A stretch of 15,485 nt of DNA from Gammaproteobacteria bacterium (GCA_003162555.1 PMNQ01000029.1:1-15485), one strand, 5' to 3'; shown: positions 1 through 8,052, numbered from the stretch's first letter. Numbers and translations are program-made. The notes: generated by a model not told the origin, from the letters alone.

Positions 1-164
1 CACCCACCTGGGCTGGCGATGTCTCACCGGCCTTGCTGGCATTCAGGCACCCGCCGCAGTTTGCGAACACACCGGGCCAGGCGGCGTCGCCCGCAATACG
101 CGCTGCTTCCGGCGCGCGCTCATCCATGGAGGTCATGCGTGGCTCCAAGACCGACACGCACTGA
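1..164 (+). CDS. cpaB: CpaB/RcpC pilus assembly protein, 3' end only
   Basis: This is the C-terminal end of a gene that begins before the window. The third frame is open from the left edge to a TGA at 162-164 and gives about 53 residues. The segment begins near W-A-G-D-V-S-P-A-L and ends M-E-V-M-R-G-S-K-T-D-T-H. A tail of the form VEVxRGxK followed by a few polar residues is how CpaB/RcpC proteins commonly end, and cpaB normally sits directly before cpaC. CpaB is a periplasmic SAF-domain protein that works with the secretin in Tad pilus biogenesis. Its last 26 bases overlap the reassigned start of cpaC, and the cpaC ribosome binding site lies inside its coding sequence. The identification rests on the short tail and gene order, so it is good but not certain. 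Confidence 0.78.
   Translation, partial: PTWAGDVSPALLAFRHPPQFANTPGQAASPAIRAASGARSSMEVMRGSKTDTH
128..132 (+). promoter_or_regulatory. Ribosome binding site that decides the cpaC start
   Basis: GGAGG at 128-132 is followed by a T and five more bases before a GTG at 139, a 6-base spacing. It supports GTG 139 over the upstream in-frame ATG at 19. It lies inside the end of cpaB, so translation of the two genes is probably coupled. Confidence 0.8.
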
Positions 165-1614
165 GCGCAGCCGGCGGTGGCCGCTGGCGCTCGCCGTGCT
201 GGCGATCGCAGCCAGTACCGTCGTGCCCGATCTCGCGCCAGCGGCGGAAAACCCGCTACCGGTGCCGTTGGTCATCGACGTCGATGCCGCCAGGATGATC
301 TACATGCGCGAGCCCGCGGCCACGGTTTTCGTTGCCAACCCCGAGATTGCCGACGTACAGGTGCCCGGCGCCCCGAACGCGATCAAGTTCGTGGTCTTCG
401 GCCGCAAGGTGGGCAGCACCACGATATTCACGCTCGGCCGTTCCGGCGTGGTCAGCAGTTATGCCGTGACCGTGCGTCACGCGGTCGAGCAGATCGCCGC
501 GGCGCTGCAGGCTGCGGTCCCTCTGGCCCACGTTGAGGTGGCGAGCGCGCCCACGGGCATCAGCGTCTCGGGCACCGCCGCCTCACCACAGGATGCGCAA
601 CGCCTGAAAGCCGCCGCGAAGCAATACCTGGGCGAGAAGGAAAACCTGAGTTTCAATGTCAATGTTGCCGCGGCCACGCAGGTGAACCTGCGGGTGCGGA
701 TTGCCGAAGTGTCGCGCAGCGCCGATAAGCAATTCGGCATCAACTGGAGTGCGCTCTCCAATTCCGGCACGATCGCCTTCGGCCTGCTGAGCGGTCGCGC
801 GCCCGTGACCGCCCTTGCGGACGCGGTGACCGGGCGGATGAAGCCGAACTTCGGCGACTTCGTCGCGTCGCCGACCGGCCTGGATTCCGTCGGTATCGGC
901 TACCGCAATGACAGCGGCTCGGTCAATGTCTCCGGCCTGATCGACGCGCTCGCGACCGAGGGGCTGGTGACTGTGCTCGCCGAGCCGAATCTCACGGCGA
1001 TCTCCGGCGAATCGGCGAGCTTTCTCGCCGGCGGCGAATTCCCGGTGCCGGTGCCGCAGGGCCTGCAGCAGATCTCCATCGAGTGGAAGAAGTTCGGGGT
1101 CAGCCTGGAATTCACACCGACAGTGCTCGACGCGAGCCGCCTCAGCATCAAGGTGCGCCCGGAGGTCAGTGAGCTGACCACGGTCGGTTCCGTGGTGATC
1201 AACGGCACCACGATACCGGGGCTCGCGGTGCGGCGCGCGGAGACCACGGTCGAACTGGCCAGCGGCCAGAGCTTCGCAATCGCGGGCCTGTTCCAGAACA
1301 ACGCCTCAAACCATATTCAACGGACGCCGTGGCTGGGCGACATTCCCGTGCTTGGCGCGCTGTTTCGCTCGAGCCGCTTTCAGCACGATGAAAGCGAACT
1401 GGTGATCATCGTCACGCCGTACATCGTGCAGCCCACTGCACGGGCCAGTGCGCTGCACCTGCCGACTGAAGGGGTGACTTTTGCGGGCGATCTGGAGCGC
1501 GTGCTGCTGGGGCGCCTGACCACCCGTCGTTCGCTGGCCAGCCCACCCGGCGCGCCGCAGGCGGGAGCGATGCCGCACCTGCAGGGCGACGCCGGATTCA
1601 TGCTGGAGCGCTAA
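139..1614 (+). CDS. cpaC: CpaC/RcpA outer-membrane secretin of the Tad pilus
   Basis: This is the outer-membrane channel through which the Flp pilus leaves the cell. From the GTG at 139 the protein is 491 residues. It has a signal peptide: an Arg-rich start, a hydrophobic core at about 15-30, and likely cleavage near the A-P-A-A of residues 33-36. The pilus-secretin N-terminal domain is at about 43-113 (I-D-V-D-A-A-R, then R-K-V-G-S-T-T-I-F). A BON-like segment follows at about 125-165, and the secretin core runs from about 180 to 432. Visible secretin marks are V-T-V-L-A-E-P-N-L near 276-284, a G-G-E-F-P-V-P-V-P loop, the W-L-G-D-I-P-V-L-G-A-L-F-R motif, and the end motif V-I-I-V-T-P-Y-I-V at 422-430. 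The in-frame ATG at 19 would add 40 Arg-rich residues that overlap cpaB and bury the signal peptide, so GTG 139 with its GGAGG site is preferred. The gene is followed 2 bases later by cpaD. Confidence 0.95.
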   Translation: MAPRPTRTERSRRWPLALAVLAIAASTVVPDLAPAAENPLPVPLVIDVDAARMIYMREPAATVFVANPEIADVQVPGAPNAIKFVVFGRKVGSTTIFTLGRSGVVSSYAVTVRHAVEQIAAALQAAVPLAHVEVASAPTGISVSGTAASPQDAQRLKAAAKQYLGEKENLSFNVNVAAATQVNLRVRIAEVSRSADKQFGINWSALSNSGTIAFGLLSGRAPVTALADAVTGRMKPNFGDFVASPTGLDSVGIGYRNDSGSVNVSGLIDALATEGLVTVLAEPNLTAISGESASFLAGGEFPVPVPQGLQQISIEWKKFGVSLEFTPTVLDASRLSIKVRPEVSELTTVGSVVINGTTIPGLAVRRAETTVELASGQSFAIAGLFQNNASNHIQRTPWLGDIPVLGALFRSSRFQHDESELVIIVTPYIVQPTARASALHLPTEGVTFAGDLERVLLGRLTTRRSLASPPGAPQAGAMPHLQGDAGFMLER

Positions 1615-1616
1615 GC

Positions 1617-2000
1617 ATGCACCGCCCCACCACCGCACTTGCTTTGCTGGCCACCGGGCTGATCCTCGTGGCGCAGTTGGCCGGATGTGCAAGCCCTCGC
1701 GGTGGGCGCGCGCCGTCGGCCGCCGAGCCCGCATGCCCGCAGTGGGTGGAGTTTCCGGCCGATTCGCTCAGGAATCGCGACCTGGCCTACCTTGGATGCG
1801 CCAACCTCGCGAACCTGCGCAACATGCTGGCCCTGCCGGAAGACCTGCAGCACGGCCGGGCGCTCGGCCCGGCCAGTGGTGAGCGGGAAAGCCTGGGCGT
1901 CGAGCGTTATAACGAGGGCAAAGCCAGCGCGGACAAGAACGCCGGCAGCGCCTCGCCCACGATCATCATGCCGGCGGCCGGCGGCGCTGCAAGTCAGTGA
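1617..2000 (+). CDS. cpaD: Short CpaD-like pilus lipoprotein
   Basis: This 127-residue protein has a clear lipoprotein signal: a hydrophobic stretch at residues 7-20 and lipobox L-A-G-C with Cys24 as the lipidation site. The only conserved-looking core is at about 58-82 (Y-L-G-C-A-N-L-A-N-L-R-N-M, then P-E-D-L-x-H-G-R). This resembles the FGCA-x-NLAAMVA-P-x-DL-x-x-GR signature of CpaD-family lipoproteins. The position between cpaC and cpaE is the usual CpaD position, where the protein probably assists the secretin in the outer membrane. Typical CpaD proteins are around 200 residues, so this one is short and keeps little beyond the core. A GGAG sits 9 bases before the ATG, and the stop overlaps the cpaE start as GTGA. 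The family call is an inference from a short motif plus gene order. Confidence 0.75.
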   Translation: MHRPTTALALLATGLILVAQLAGCASPRGGRAPSAAEPACPQWVEFPADSLRNRDLAYLGCANLANLRNMLALPEDLQHGRALGPASGERESLGVERYNEGKASADKNAGSASPTIIMPAAGGAASQ

Positions 2001-3253
2001 GCAGCGAACCCCTGCTGGCGACCGTCGCCACCGCAAAGCCTGCATCGCTCGCGCCTGTGCCGCCAGCACCGGCGCCCACGTTCGCCCCGGTGCTTACTGC
2101 GATGGTCTACACGCGCGATCGGGACGCGGAGGGCGTGATCCGCCAATGCCTCACCAATCTCCTGCCGAGCGCGGAATTCATCAGTGGCACGGTGGTCAAC
2201 GCGATCAAGCAGCTTGCGCAGCGCTCATCGCCGCGGCTGCTGATCGTCGACGTGACGGGTTCGGGCGATCCGGTCGCCCAGATCAGAAGCCTGGCGGAAG
2301 TGTGCGAACCCGGTACCGGCGTCATCGTGATCGGCGATAGCAATGACATCCGCCTGTATCGCGAGTTACGGCGGGCGGGCATCGTCGATTATTTCTTCAA
2401 GCCCCTGGTCACAACACTGGTAACGCAGGCGGCTAGTGGCATCCTCACCGGCACCGTGGAGCAACATGCCTCGCGCACTGGCAGGCTGGTGATCGTGCTC
2501 GGTGTGCGCGGCGGCGTTGGCGCCACGACCATTGCCACCAGCGCCGCCTGGTACATGGCGGAGAAGCGCCAGCGCCGGGTGGCCCTGCTCGACCTGGATC
2601 TGTATGCCGGCGACGCGGCACTGCAGCTCGATGCGGCGCCCACCCACGCGCTGTGCGAGGCGCTGGAACATCCCGAGCGTGTCGATGAGCTATTCCTCGA
2701 ACGCGCCATCATCCACGTCACTGAACGCTTGAGCCTGTTGTCCTCGCTGGAGAATCTCAACAGCCCGATGGTCCTCGGGGAGGAGTCGGTGTTGTCGCTG
2801 CTCGACAAGCTGCTGCGCGCCTATCGTTACGTATTCGTGGATCTGCCGGCCGAGATGGCGTACCGGCTGCCACGCGTGCTGCACATCCCCGGAATCTGCC
2901 TGCTGGTCAGCGGCCCGAGCCTGGTGTCGGCACGCGATGTCGCGCGTTGGCGCGAAATCATTGGTCCTGGAAGCGCGGAGCGGCAGATCCTGCATATCCT
3001 GAACAAGAATGGCGCCCCGGGCGGGTTGCCGTCGGCCGAGTTCCTGCGAGCCGCGAGCCAGGCCCCGGATATCACCATACCCTACGATCACAATATCGCC
3101 GTGGCCTCGAGCCTCGGCGTCAAGGGTGTACTGGGCTGCGCCACGCTGCAGCATGGTCTGGCGCCGCTATTCAGTCTCATGGCTGGCGAAGCGGAGGAAG
3201 CGCCCCATTCACTGTTCAATCGAACGCTAAATCGGCTGCTGCGCCGGGCATGA
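1997..3253 (+). CDS. cpaE: CpaE/TadZ pilus localisation protein, MinD/ParA-like with receiver-like N-terminus
   Basis: CpaE/TadZ marks the pole or site where the Tad machine assembles. The protein is 418 residues from GTG 1997, which overlaps the cpaD stop as GTGA. After a Pro/Ala-rich leader (1-32) comes a receiver-like domain at about 33-155. It keeps an acidic pair (D41, D43), the possible phospho-acceptor D85 in L-L-I-V-D, and K135 in F-F-K-P. A MinD/ParA-like ATPase domain follows from about 163. Its P-loop G-V-R-G-G-V-G-A-T-T (169-178) has Arg and Ala where ParA proteins have the two lysines of KGGxGKTT. The switch region L-L-D-L-D-L (197-202) is present, and V-F-V-D-L-P (279-284) is the Walker B-like strand. 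Deviant P-loops are common in CpaE/TadZ, so reduced or absent ATP hydrolysis is possible. ATG 2102 is a weaker alternative start. Confidence 0.93.
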   Translation: MSSEPLLATVATAKPASLAPVPPAPAPTFAPVLTAMVYTRDRDAEGVIRQCLTNLLPSAEFISGTVVNAIKQLAQRSSPRLLIVDVTGSGDPVAQIRSLAEVCEPGTGVIVIGDSNDIRLYRELRRAGIVDYFFKPLVTTLVTQAASGILTGTVEQHASRTGRLVIVLGVRGGVGATTIATSAAWYMAEKRQRRVALLDLDLYAGDAALQLDAAPTHALCEALEHPERVDELFLERAIIHVTERLSLLSSLENLNSPMVLGEESVLSLLDKLLRAYRYVFVDLPAEMAYRLPRVLHIPGICLLVSGPSLVSARDVARWREIIGPGSAERQILHILNKNGAPGGLPSAEFLRAASQAPDITIPYDHNIAVASSLGVKGVLGCATLQHGLAPLFSLMAGEAEEAPHSLFNRTLNRLLRRA

Positions 3254-4647
3254 TTGCATTTGGCACCAAGAGCGTCGCCGAAGCGGCGCTGAACGTCGAA
3301 TCACTGCTGCGTGTGCCGGTTGCGGCGAAGCCCGCAGCGCCGGATCCTGGCGCCGCCCGCGCATCGCGGTCGGCGGCTACACCGGCCGGCGACTTCATTC
3401 GCGACGAGGTGCTCAAGCGAGTCGAGCCCACCGTCGCGGTGCGCATGTCGCAGGAGGAACTGGCCGTCCGGGTCAACGATCTGGTTGCCGAGATCGCCAA
3501 CACCGGCAACCTGCTGCTGAACCAGGCGGAGCAGCACCTGCTGTCCGCGAGCATCGTCGATGACATGATCGGGTTGGGACCGCTGGGACCGCTGCTGCGC
3601 GACACCACCGTGGCGGATATCCTGGTGAACGGGCCGTTCATGATCTACGTCGAGCGCCGCGGCAAGCTGGAGCTGACTACGCTGCAGTTTCGCAACAACG
3701 CACATGTCATGCACGTTGCCCAGCGCATTGCGTCCTCGGTGGGCCGCCGCGTCGACGAATCGAGCCCGATGCTGGACGCGCGGCTCGCCGATGGCAGCCG
3801 GGTCAACGTGATCGCACCGCCACTCTGTCTGAATGGCCCCTGTATGTCGATCCGCAAGTTTTCCCACAGCGTCATCGATTTCGCCAAATTCACGGAGCTG
3901 GGCTCGGTCTCGCATGAGCTGAGCCGGGTGCTCGAGATCGCCGCGCGCTGCCGCCTCAATCTGATCATTTCCGGCGGCACGGGCTCGGGCAAGACCACAC
4001 TGCTCAATGCCATGTCGCGCTTCATCAATCACGACGAGCGCATCGTCACCATCGAGGACACGGCGGAGCTGCAGCTGCAGCAGACGCACGTCATCCGGCT
4101 GGAAACCCGGCCGCCGAATCTCGAAGGCGAGGGGCAGATCACGCAACGCGATCTGGTGCGCAATGCGCTGCGCATGCGGCCGGACCGCATCATCATCGGC
4201 GAGGTGCGCGGGTCCGAGGCCTTCGACATGATGCAGGCGATGAACACCGGGCACAACGGCTCGATGTCGACGATTCACGCCAATTCCGCGCGCGACGCGC
4301 TGGCGCGCATCGAGAACATGATCCTGATGGCGAACGTCAATCTGCCGATGCGCGCGATCCGCGGCCAGATCGTCAGCGCCATCGATGTGGTGATCCAGAC
4401 CGAGCGCATGCGCGATGGCGTGCGCCGCGTCACGGAAGTTGCCGAAGTGGTGGGTCTCGAGGGAGAAGTCATTTCGCTCGGCACGCTGTTCGCCTATCGC
4501 TTCATCGGCGAAAACCCGGACGGCAGCCTCAATGGCGTGTTCGAGCCCACGGGCACGCGCCCGCGCTTCCTGGCACGCCTGGAATATTTCGGCCTGGCGG
4601 CCGCTTTCCTTGCGGCCATCAGTCCGCAGCCGCGCGAACTGGCATGA
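3250..4647 (+). CDS. cpaF: CpaF/TadA hexameric motor ATPase of the Tad pilus
   Basis: This cytoplasmic ATPase powers Tad pilus extension and probably retraction. The protein is 465 residues from ATG 3250, which overlaps the cpaE stop as ATGA; upstream in-frame codons lie inside cpaE and are rejected. After a variable N-terminus (about 1-50) come a helical N-domain and the type II/IV secretion ATPase domain. Visible catalytic motifs are Walker [10 protein letters not shown] at 242-250 (K248), the Asp box T-I-E-D-T-A-E-L at 267-274, Walker [10 protein letters not shown] ending at 321, and the His box S-T-I-H-A-N-S at 340-346. All are intact and length is normal for the family. The next gene, tadB, starts inside the stop codon (ATGA). 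Confidence 0.97.
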   Translation: MIAFGTKSVAEAALNVESLLRVPVAAKPAAPDPGAARASRSAATPAGDFIRDEVLKRVEPTVAVRMSQEELAVRVNDLVAEIANTGNLLLNQAEQHLLSASIVDDMIGLGPLGPLLRDTTVADILVNGPFMIYVERRGKLELTTLQFRNNAHVMHVAQRIASSVGRRVDESSPMLDARLADGSRVNVIAPPLCLNGPCMSIRKFSHSVIDFAKFTELGSVSHELSRVLEIAARCRLNLIISGGTGSGKTTLLNAMSRFINHDERIVTIEDTAELQLQQTHVIRLETRPPNLEGEGQITQRDLVRNALRMRPDRIIIGEVRGSEAFDMMQAMNTGHNGSMSTIHANSARDALARIENMILMANVNLPMRAIRGQIVSAIDVVIQTERMRDGVRRVTEVAEVVGLEGEVISLGTLFAYRFIGENPDGSLNGVFEPTGTRPRFLARLEYFGLAAAFLAAISPQPRELA

Positions 4648-5609
4648 GCGCGCTGCTGCCTGTGGCGGTCACAGCGGGGTTCGTGCTCAGCGGCGGTGCG
4701 GCCTTGTTCGCCGCATTGCTCATGACGCGCAGGGCGCGCGTCGACCTGGAGCAGCGTGTCGGCCTCGTCAGCCACGCGCTGTTGCCCGCGAAGCGCGACC
4801 CGGCCGCGGCCTCGGCCCTGCGCCTGACCTTGTGGTCTGCGGGTGCGCGGATCCGCAGGCTGTTCACGCTGGGCACGGCGCGCCGCTGGGGCATGCGCCT
4901 CAGCAGTCCGATCCTGATCGTCGTCGCGTGCCTGGCCGCCGTGGCCGGCTGGCTGCTCACGCACACGGCGCTGCAGTTCCCGTACTGGATTGCGATCCCG
5001 GTCACGGTCGGCGGCTTCTGGATGGCCCCGCGCGCGCTGCTGCAGCGGCAGCAGAGTCGTACCGAGCAGAAGTTCATGATGCTGTTTCCCGATGCCATCG
5101 ACATGGTGATCCGCATGCTGCGCGCCGGGTTGCCGATTACGGCCGCGGCCCGCGCGGTAGGCAATGAGGCGCCGCCGCCGGTCAGCCTGATATTCCGCTC
5201 GATCGCCGATCAGGTGGACATCGGCGTGCCATTCGAAGTGGCGCTGGCCGCCGCGGGCGAATCGGTCGGGCTCCCCGATTTCCGGTTTTTCGCCGTGGCT
5301 GTTTCATTGCAGCGCGACACCGGCGGCAACCTCGCGGCTACGCTTGAGATATTGGGCGATATCATTCGCAAGCGCCGCACCGTACGGCTGCGTGCTCAGG
5401 CCGCGACGGGCGAGGTGCGCATGTCCGCCGCCATATTGGGAGGGCTGCCGTTCCTGGTGACGGGTGCATTTGTGGTCATCAGCCCGGCGTATCTGCGGCC
5501 GCTGGTCGTGGACCCACGCGGCCATATGGTTGTGGCGGCGATTCTTGTGTTGCTGTCGCTCGCTTACGTGACCATGCGACGCATGTTGCATAGCGTGACG
5601 ATGGCTTGA
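4644..5609 (+). CDS. tadB: TadB inner-membrane platform protein
   Basis: TadB and TadC form the inner-membrane platform that sits on the CpaF motor. This 321-residue protein has hydrophobic segments at about 4-27, 88-107, 112-133, 261-280 and 295-311. A type II secretion F (GspF-like) domain lies at about 148-275: F-P-D-A-I-D-M-V-I-R-M-L-R-A-G at 148-162, V-D-I-G-V-P-F-E-V-A-L near 191-201, and R-D-T-G-G-N-L-A near 224-231. ATG 4644 overlaps the cpaF stop as ATGA. The domain, order and length all fit TadB. There are 25 bases to the next start, the longest gap in this operon. Confidence 0.95.
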   Translation: MSALLPVAVTAGFVLSGGAALFAALLMTRRARVDLEQRVGLVSHALLPAKRDPAAASALRLTLWSAGARIRRLFTLGTARRWGMRLSSPILIVVACLAAVAGWLLTHTALQFPYWIAIPVTVGGFWMAPRALLQRQQSRTEQKFMMLFPDAIDMVIRMLRAGLPITAAARAVGNEAPPPVSLIFRSIADQVDIGVPFEVALAAAGESVGLPDFRFFAVAVSLQRDTGGNLAATLEILGDIIRKRRTVRLRAQAATGEVRMSAAILGGLPFLVTGAFVVISPAYLRPLVVDPRGHMVVAAILVLLSLAYVTMRRMLHSVTMA

Positions 5610-5621
5610 TCACAGGTTGGC

Positions 5622-5626
5622 AGGAA
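5622..5626 (+). promoter_or_regulatory. Ribosome binding site that decides the tadC start
   Basis: AGGAA at 5622-5626 precedes ATG 5635 by 8 bases. The upstream in-frame TTG at 5617 has no comparable site, so ATG 5635 is taken as the start. Confidence 0.7.
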
Positions 5627-5634
5627 CAAAAGTC

Positions 5635-6594
5635 ATGTGGCCTCTGACCTCCGGTTCCGTCGTGGCGATCAATTCCCTGATCCTGATCGGCGCCGTCGTC
5701 CTGCTGGTCGGTGGCGTTGCGCTGATCACATCCGGCGCGCGTCTCCGGCGGCGGGCAGCGGCGCGGCGGGTCGACCAGGTGCAGGCGGCGTCCCCGGGCG
5801 GGAAGGCTGTGCAGCTCCATCGGCTGGCGGTGGCCGGCCGCGACGTACTGGTGCGCGTAGAAGGCCAAAACATGCCCGCGCAGCAGCAGCGCGAGGCTGC
5901 CCGGCGGCTGGTCCGTCTGGGAGTACCGGCCCGCCATGTGACCGTTGCTTACACCCTGCTGCGGGTGCTGGTGGCACTGGCGTTCGGCGGTGTGGCGCTG
6001 TATCTGGGCGGCCACGTGACTACGCTGGCTGGCTCCCACGCGCTGCTGCTGATGGTTGCCGGCGCGTTCGGCGTGGTGGGCTGGTACCTGCCCCGCTTCT
6101 TCCTCAGCCGCATGGTCAAGGGGCACGCGAAGGCGGCCGCGGCCGGCCTCCCCGATGCGCTGGAATTGCTGGTCGTCTGTGTCGAAGCGGGGCTGTCGCT
6201 GGAGGATGGCATCGACAGAATCATCGGCGAGCTGCAGCATTCTCAGCCGGCACTTGCGGAAGAGCTGGCGCTAACCTCCGCCGATCTGAAGATATTGCCA
6301 AGCCGCGATCAGGCGCTCGCCAACCTGGCGGCGCGCGTGGACATCCCCAGCGTGCGCTCAGTGGTCTCGACGCTGTCGCAGACCCTGCGCTACGGCACGC
6401 CGTTGGCGCAGGCCATGCGGGTGGTGGCGGCCGACATGCGCACCGAAGCGCTGATCAACCTCGAGGAGCGCGCGAATCGCCTGCCGGCGATCATGACCGT
6501 GCCAATGATGCTGTTCATCATGCCCACCATCTTCCTCATCGTGGGCGGACCGGCGATCCTCACGTTGCTCGACATCATGCGCCAGAGGCGCTGA
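5635..6594 (+). CDS. tadC: TadC inner-membrane platform protein
   Basis: This is the second platform protein, partner of TadB. From ATG 5635 it is 319 residues. Hydrophobic segments lie at about 10-33, 107-126, 134-157 and 284-305. The GspF-like domain at about 172-300 begins G-L-P-D-A-L-E-L-L-V-V-C-V-E-A-G-L-S-L and contains S-x-x-L-R-Y-G-T-P-L-A-Q-A-M-R near 248-262. The end has the usual A-N-R-L-P-A-I-M-T-V-P-M-M-L-F-I-M-P pattern before the last membrane segment. It is the last gene of the + strand assembly operon. Its stop is only three bases from the stop of the convergent TadG-like gene, which leaves no room for a separate terminator. Confidence 0.95.
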   Translation: MWPLTSGSVVAINSLILIGAVVLLVGGVALITSGARLRRRAAARRVDQVQAASPGGKAVQLHRLAVAGRDVLVRVEGQNMPAQQQREAARRLVRLGVPARHVTVAYTLLRVLVALAFGGVALYLGGHVTTLAGSHALLLMVAGAFGVVGWYLPRFFLSRMVKGHAKAAAAGLPDALELLVVCVEAGLSLEDGIDRIIGELQHSQPALAEELALTSADLKILPSRDQALANLAARVDIPSVRSVVSTLSQTLRYGTPLAQAMRVVAADMRTEALINLEERANRLPAIMTVPMMLFIMPTIFLIVGGPAILTLLDIMRQRR

Positions 6595-6597
6595 TTC

Positions 6598-7833
6598 TCA
6601 TTCGACCAGATCGCTGCTGGTGGCGCCGATGGCCGCAACGCCGGCGGGGCAATTGACCTGGAACGATGCCCCGCCTTGCAGCGTAATCTGGCCCGCGATG
6701 AGTTCGGTGCAGGTCGACGCATTGTTGCCGGAGCCGTTGTCCCAGGTGAGCGTCTCAGTGGGCAGATAGATGGCGCCGGTAAATTTGAGTGCCGCGCCGC
6801 CGGCAAAGTTGCTGCCCGTGCTGGTCGGGGCGCGCCGGTCGCCGTAGAAAATCAGGCCCGCGGTGGCGCCGGTGGTGGGCGCGCTCAGGGTAGCCGTGGC
6901 GCCGTTGCTGATGACGAAATTGGCGTAGTTGCTGCCGGTGCTGCTGGTCAGGATTATTGTTACGCCCGTGCCCGTGAGGTTGGCGCCGGTGAAGCTGAAT
7001 GTTCCCCGATCGATGATATAGACGCCTGGGGCCAGGTTGGCGGAGTTGCCATTGCTCACCGAAATGCCATTGCAGTACACGCCCGGGGTCAGGGCGTACG
7101 GGGTGGACTTCCAGGCGGAAAGGTTGAGGTTATTGCCTTGTGCGCATCCGGAAAACGCCGGGATCGGCACGCCCGCGTAAGGGTCCGCCACCGCGGCCTG
7201 GGAGGTCTTGAGCGCACTGGAGGGGTTGATCGAGCCGCCATTGTTGACCGAGGCGCCGCCAACGACGGAGACAGACTGCGCGTTCAGGTTGGCGCCGCCA
7301 TTCACCAGCAAGGCCTGGGAATCGCTGCCATTCACGGCCAGTCCGCACTGATTGAGATTGGCGACCGCACCGTTGCCTGCCTTGACGTTGCCGCCAGTGC
7401 CCAGTTGCAACACGCAATAGCTCCCGGATCCCACGGTCGCCACGGCACGGGCACCGACGTTGAAGGTGCCGGAGTAGAACAGGGTGACCAGGCTGAGCGC
7501 CTGGGGCTGCGCAATGATCACTTCGACGGCACTGCTGCTGCCTTGCAGCGGGCCGCTCAGCGGCGGATTGTTGACCGTCACGGTCGCGCCGGCGGTGCCG
7601 TCAACAAAGCCGAGAAAGCCCGCGATCCCACGCGCTTCGACCCCGGGGGCGGGATGTCCGCTCTGCAGCGCGGTGGCGGCGCCCAGGGCCGCGCCATCCG
7701 CGACCGACTGCATCTGCCGCTGCTTGAACAGCAGCAGCGTAATCTCCGTTCCCAGCGCAACCATGCCAATCAGGACCGGCAGCACAAGTGCAATGGTCAC
7801 TGCGACACTGCCGCGCTCGCGACGCTGGTACAC
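6598..7833 (-). CDS. tadG: TadG-like pilus-associated protein with Gly/Asn-rich repetitive C-terminal region
   Basis: This 411-residue protein is read from a GTG at 7833, which has AGGAA 7 bases before it and a plausible promoter beyond. The N-terminus has the Tad/TadG pattern: R-R-E-R-G-S-V-A-V followed by a membrane segment at about 12-35 and then K-Q-R-Q-M-Q-S-V-A-D-G-A-A-L-G-A. TadG proteins are anchored in the inner membrane and are linked to Flp pilus assembly. Instead of a von Willebrand domain, the rest is rich in Gly, Asn, Ser and Thr. It has G-V-Y-C-N-G-I and G-V-Y-I-I-D-R-G units and L-T-G-T-G-V-T-I-I-L-T, suggesting a beta-solenoid-like or surface-exposed fold. Six cysteines are present in this part. 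A longer reading to 7953 or 8091 would run across the FNR-type box and is rejected. Opposite orientation to the other tad genes is unusual. Confidence 0.85.
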   Translation of the reverse strand: MYQRRERGSVAVTIALVLPVLIGMVALGTEITLLLFKQRQMQSVADGAALGAATALQSGHPAPGVEARGIAGFLGFVDGTAGATVTVNNPPLSGPLQGSSSAVEVIIAQPQALSLVTLFYSGTFNVGARAVATVGSGSYCVLQLGTGGNVKAGNGAVANLNQCGLAVNGSDSQALLVNGGANLNAQSVSVVGGASVNNGGSINPSSALKTSQAAVADPYAGVPIPAFSGCAQGNNLNLSAWKSTPYALTPGVYCNGISVSNGNSANLAPGVYIIDRGTFSFTGANLTGTGVTIILTSSTGSNYANFVISNGATATLSAPTTGATAGLIFYGDRRAPTSTGSNFAGGAALKFTGAIYLPTETLTWDNGSGNNASTCTELIAGQITLQGGASFQVNCPAGVAAIGATSSDLVE

Positions 7834-7840
7834 GCGCACA

Positions 7841-7845
7841 TTCCT
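7841..7845 (-). promoter_or_regulatory. Ribosome binding site that decides the tadG-like start
   Basis: Read on the - strand, AGGAA is followed after 7 bases by GTG 7833. This gives the short basic N-terminus expected of a TadG-type protein and leaves the upstream promoter region non-coding. Confidence 0.65.
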
Positions 7846-7863
7846 GAAACAGAGTGACGCGGG

Positions 7864-7905
7864 AGGGTAGCCCTTGCCGCGAAAAACTGTATTGACCTGA
7901 ATCAA
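7864..7905 (-). promoter_or_regulatory. FNR/FixK-type box and -10 for the tadG-like gene
   Basis: TTGAC-CTGA-ATCAA at 7892-7905 matches the FNR/FixK consensus TTGAT/C-N4-A/GTCAA fully; the core TTGA-N6-TCAA is perfect. Reading on the - strand, a hexamer TACCCT (7869 down to 7864) keeps the T, A and final T of a -10. It begins 29.5 bases from the box centre, the spacing of class II activator promoters with the site at -41.5. The predicted start is near 7857, giving a leader of about 24 bases that contains the AGGAA site. The box is directly visible; its use by the neighbouring regulator is inferred. Confidence 0.65.
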
Positions 7906-8046
7906 GTCGCCGGCCAGGGCGCCACGCGCGCGCGCTCGTCGCACGGAGCGCATAACGAGCCCTAAGTTCGGCAACGCACAGAAATGAGACGACGCCGGGC
8001 GCACCGTCACAGTGGGGTACCACCGTTCATCTTGATGGATGGACTT

Positions 8047-8052
8047 TGGAGA
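8047..8052 (+). promoter_or_regulatory. Ribosome binding site of the FixK-like gene
   Basis: TGGAGA at 8047-8052 lies 7 bases before ATG 8060 and fixes the start of the regulator gene. Confidence 0.65.

Noticed and set aside
19..138. ATG 19 as the start of the secretin
   Set aside because: It adds 40 Arg-rich residues overlapping cpaB, has no ribosome site, and places the signal peptide 50 residues inside the protein; GTG 139 with GGAGG is better.
3301..4278. 325-codon open frame on the - strand
   Set aside because: It is antisense to cpaF, which has all its ATPase motifs.
6592..6600. Terminator between tadC and the TadG-like gene
   Set aside because: The stops are only three bases apart and no hairpin with a U-run is visible.
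6676..7857. 393-codon open frame on the + strand opposite the TadG-like gene
   Set aside because: It has no recognisable domain and mirrors the repetitive Gly/Asn-rich gene on the other strand; the - strand has the membrane anchor, ribosome site and promoter.
8033..8046. TTGAT at 8033-8037 as a second FNR box before the regulator gene
   Set aside because: The partner half-site is absent (GGACT instead of ATCAA), and no -10 lies at a fitting distance before ATG 8060.
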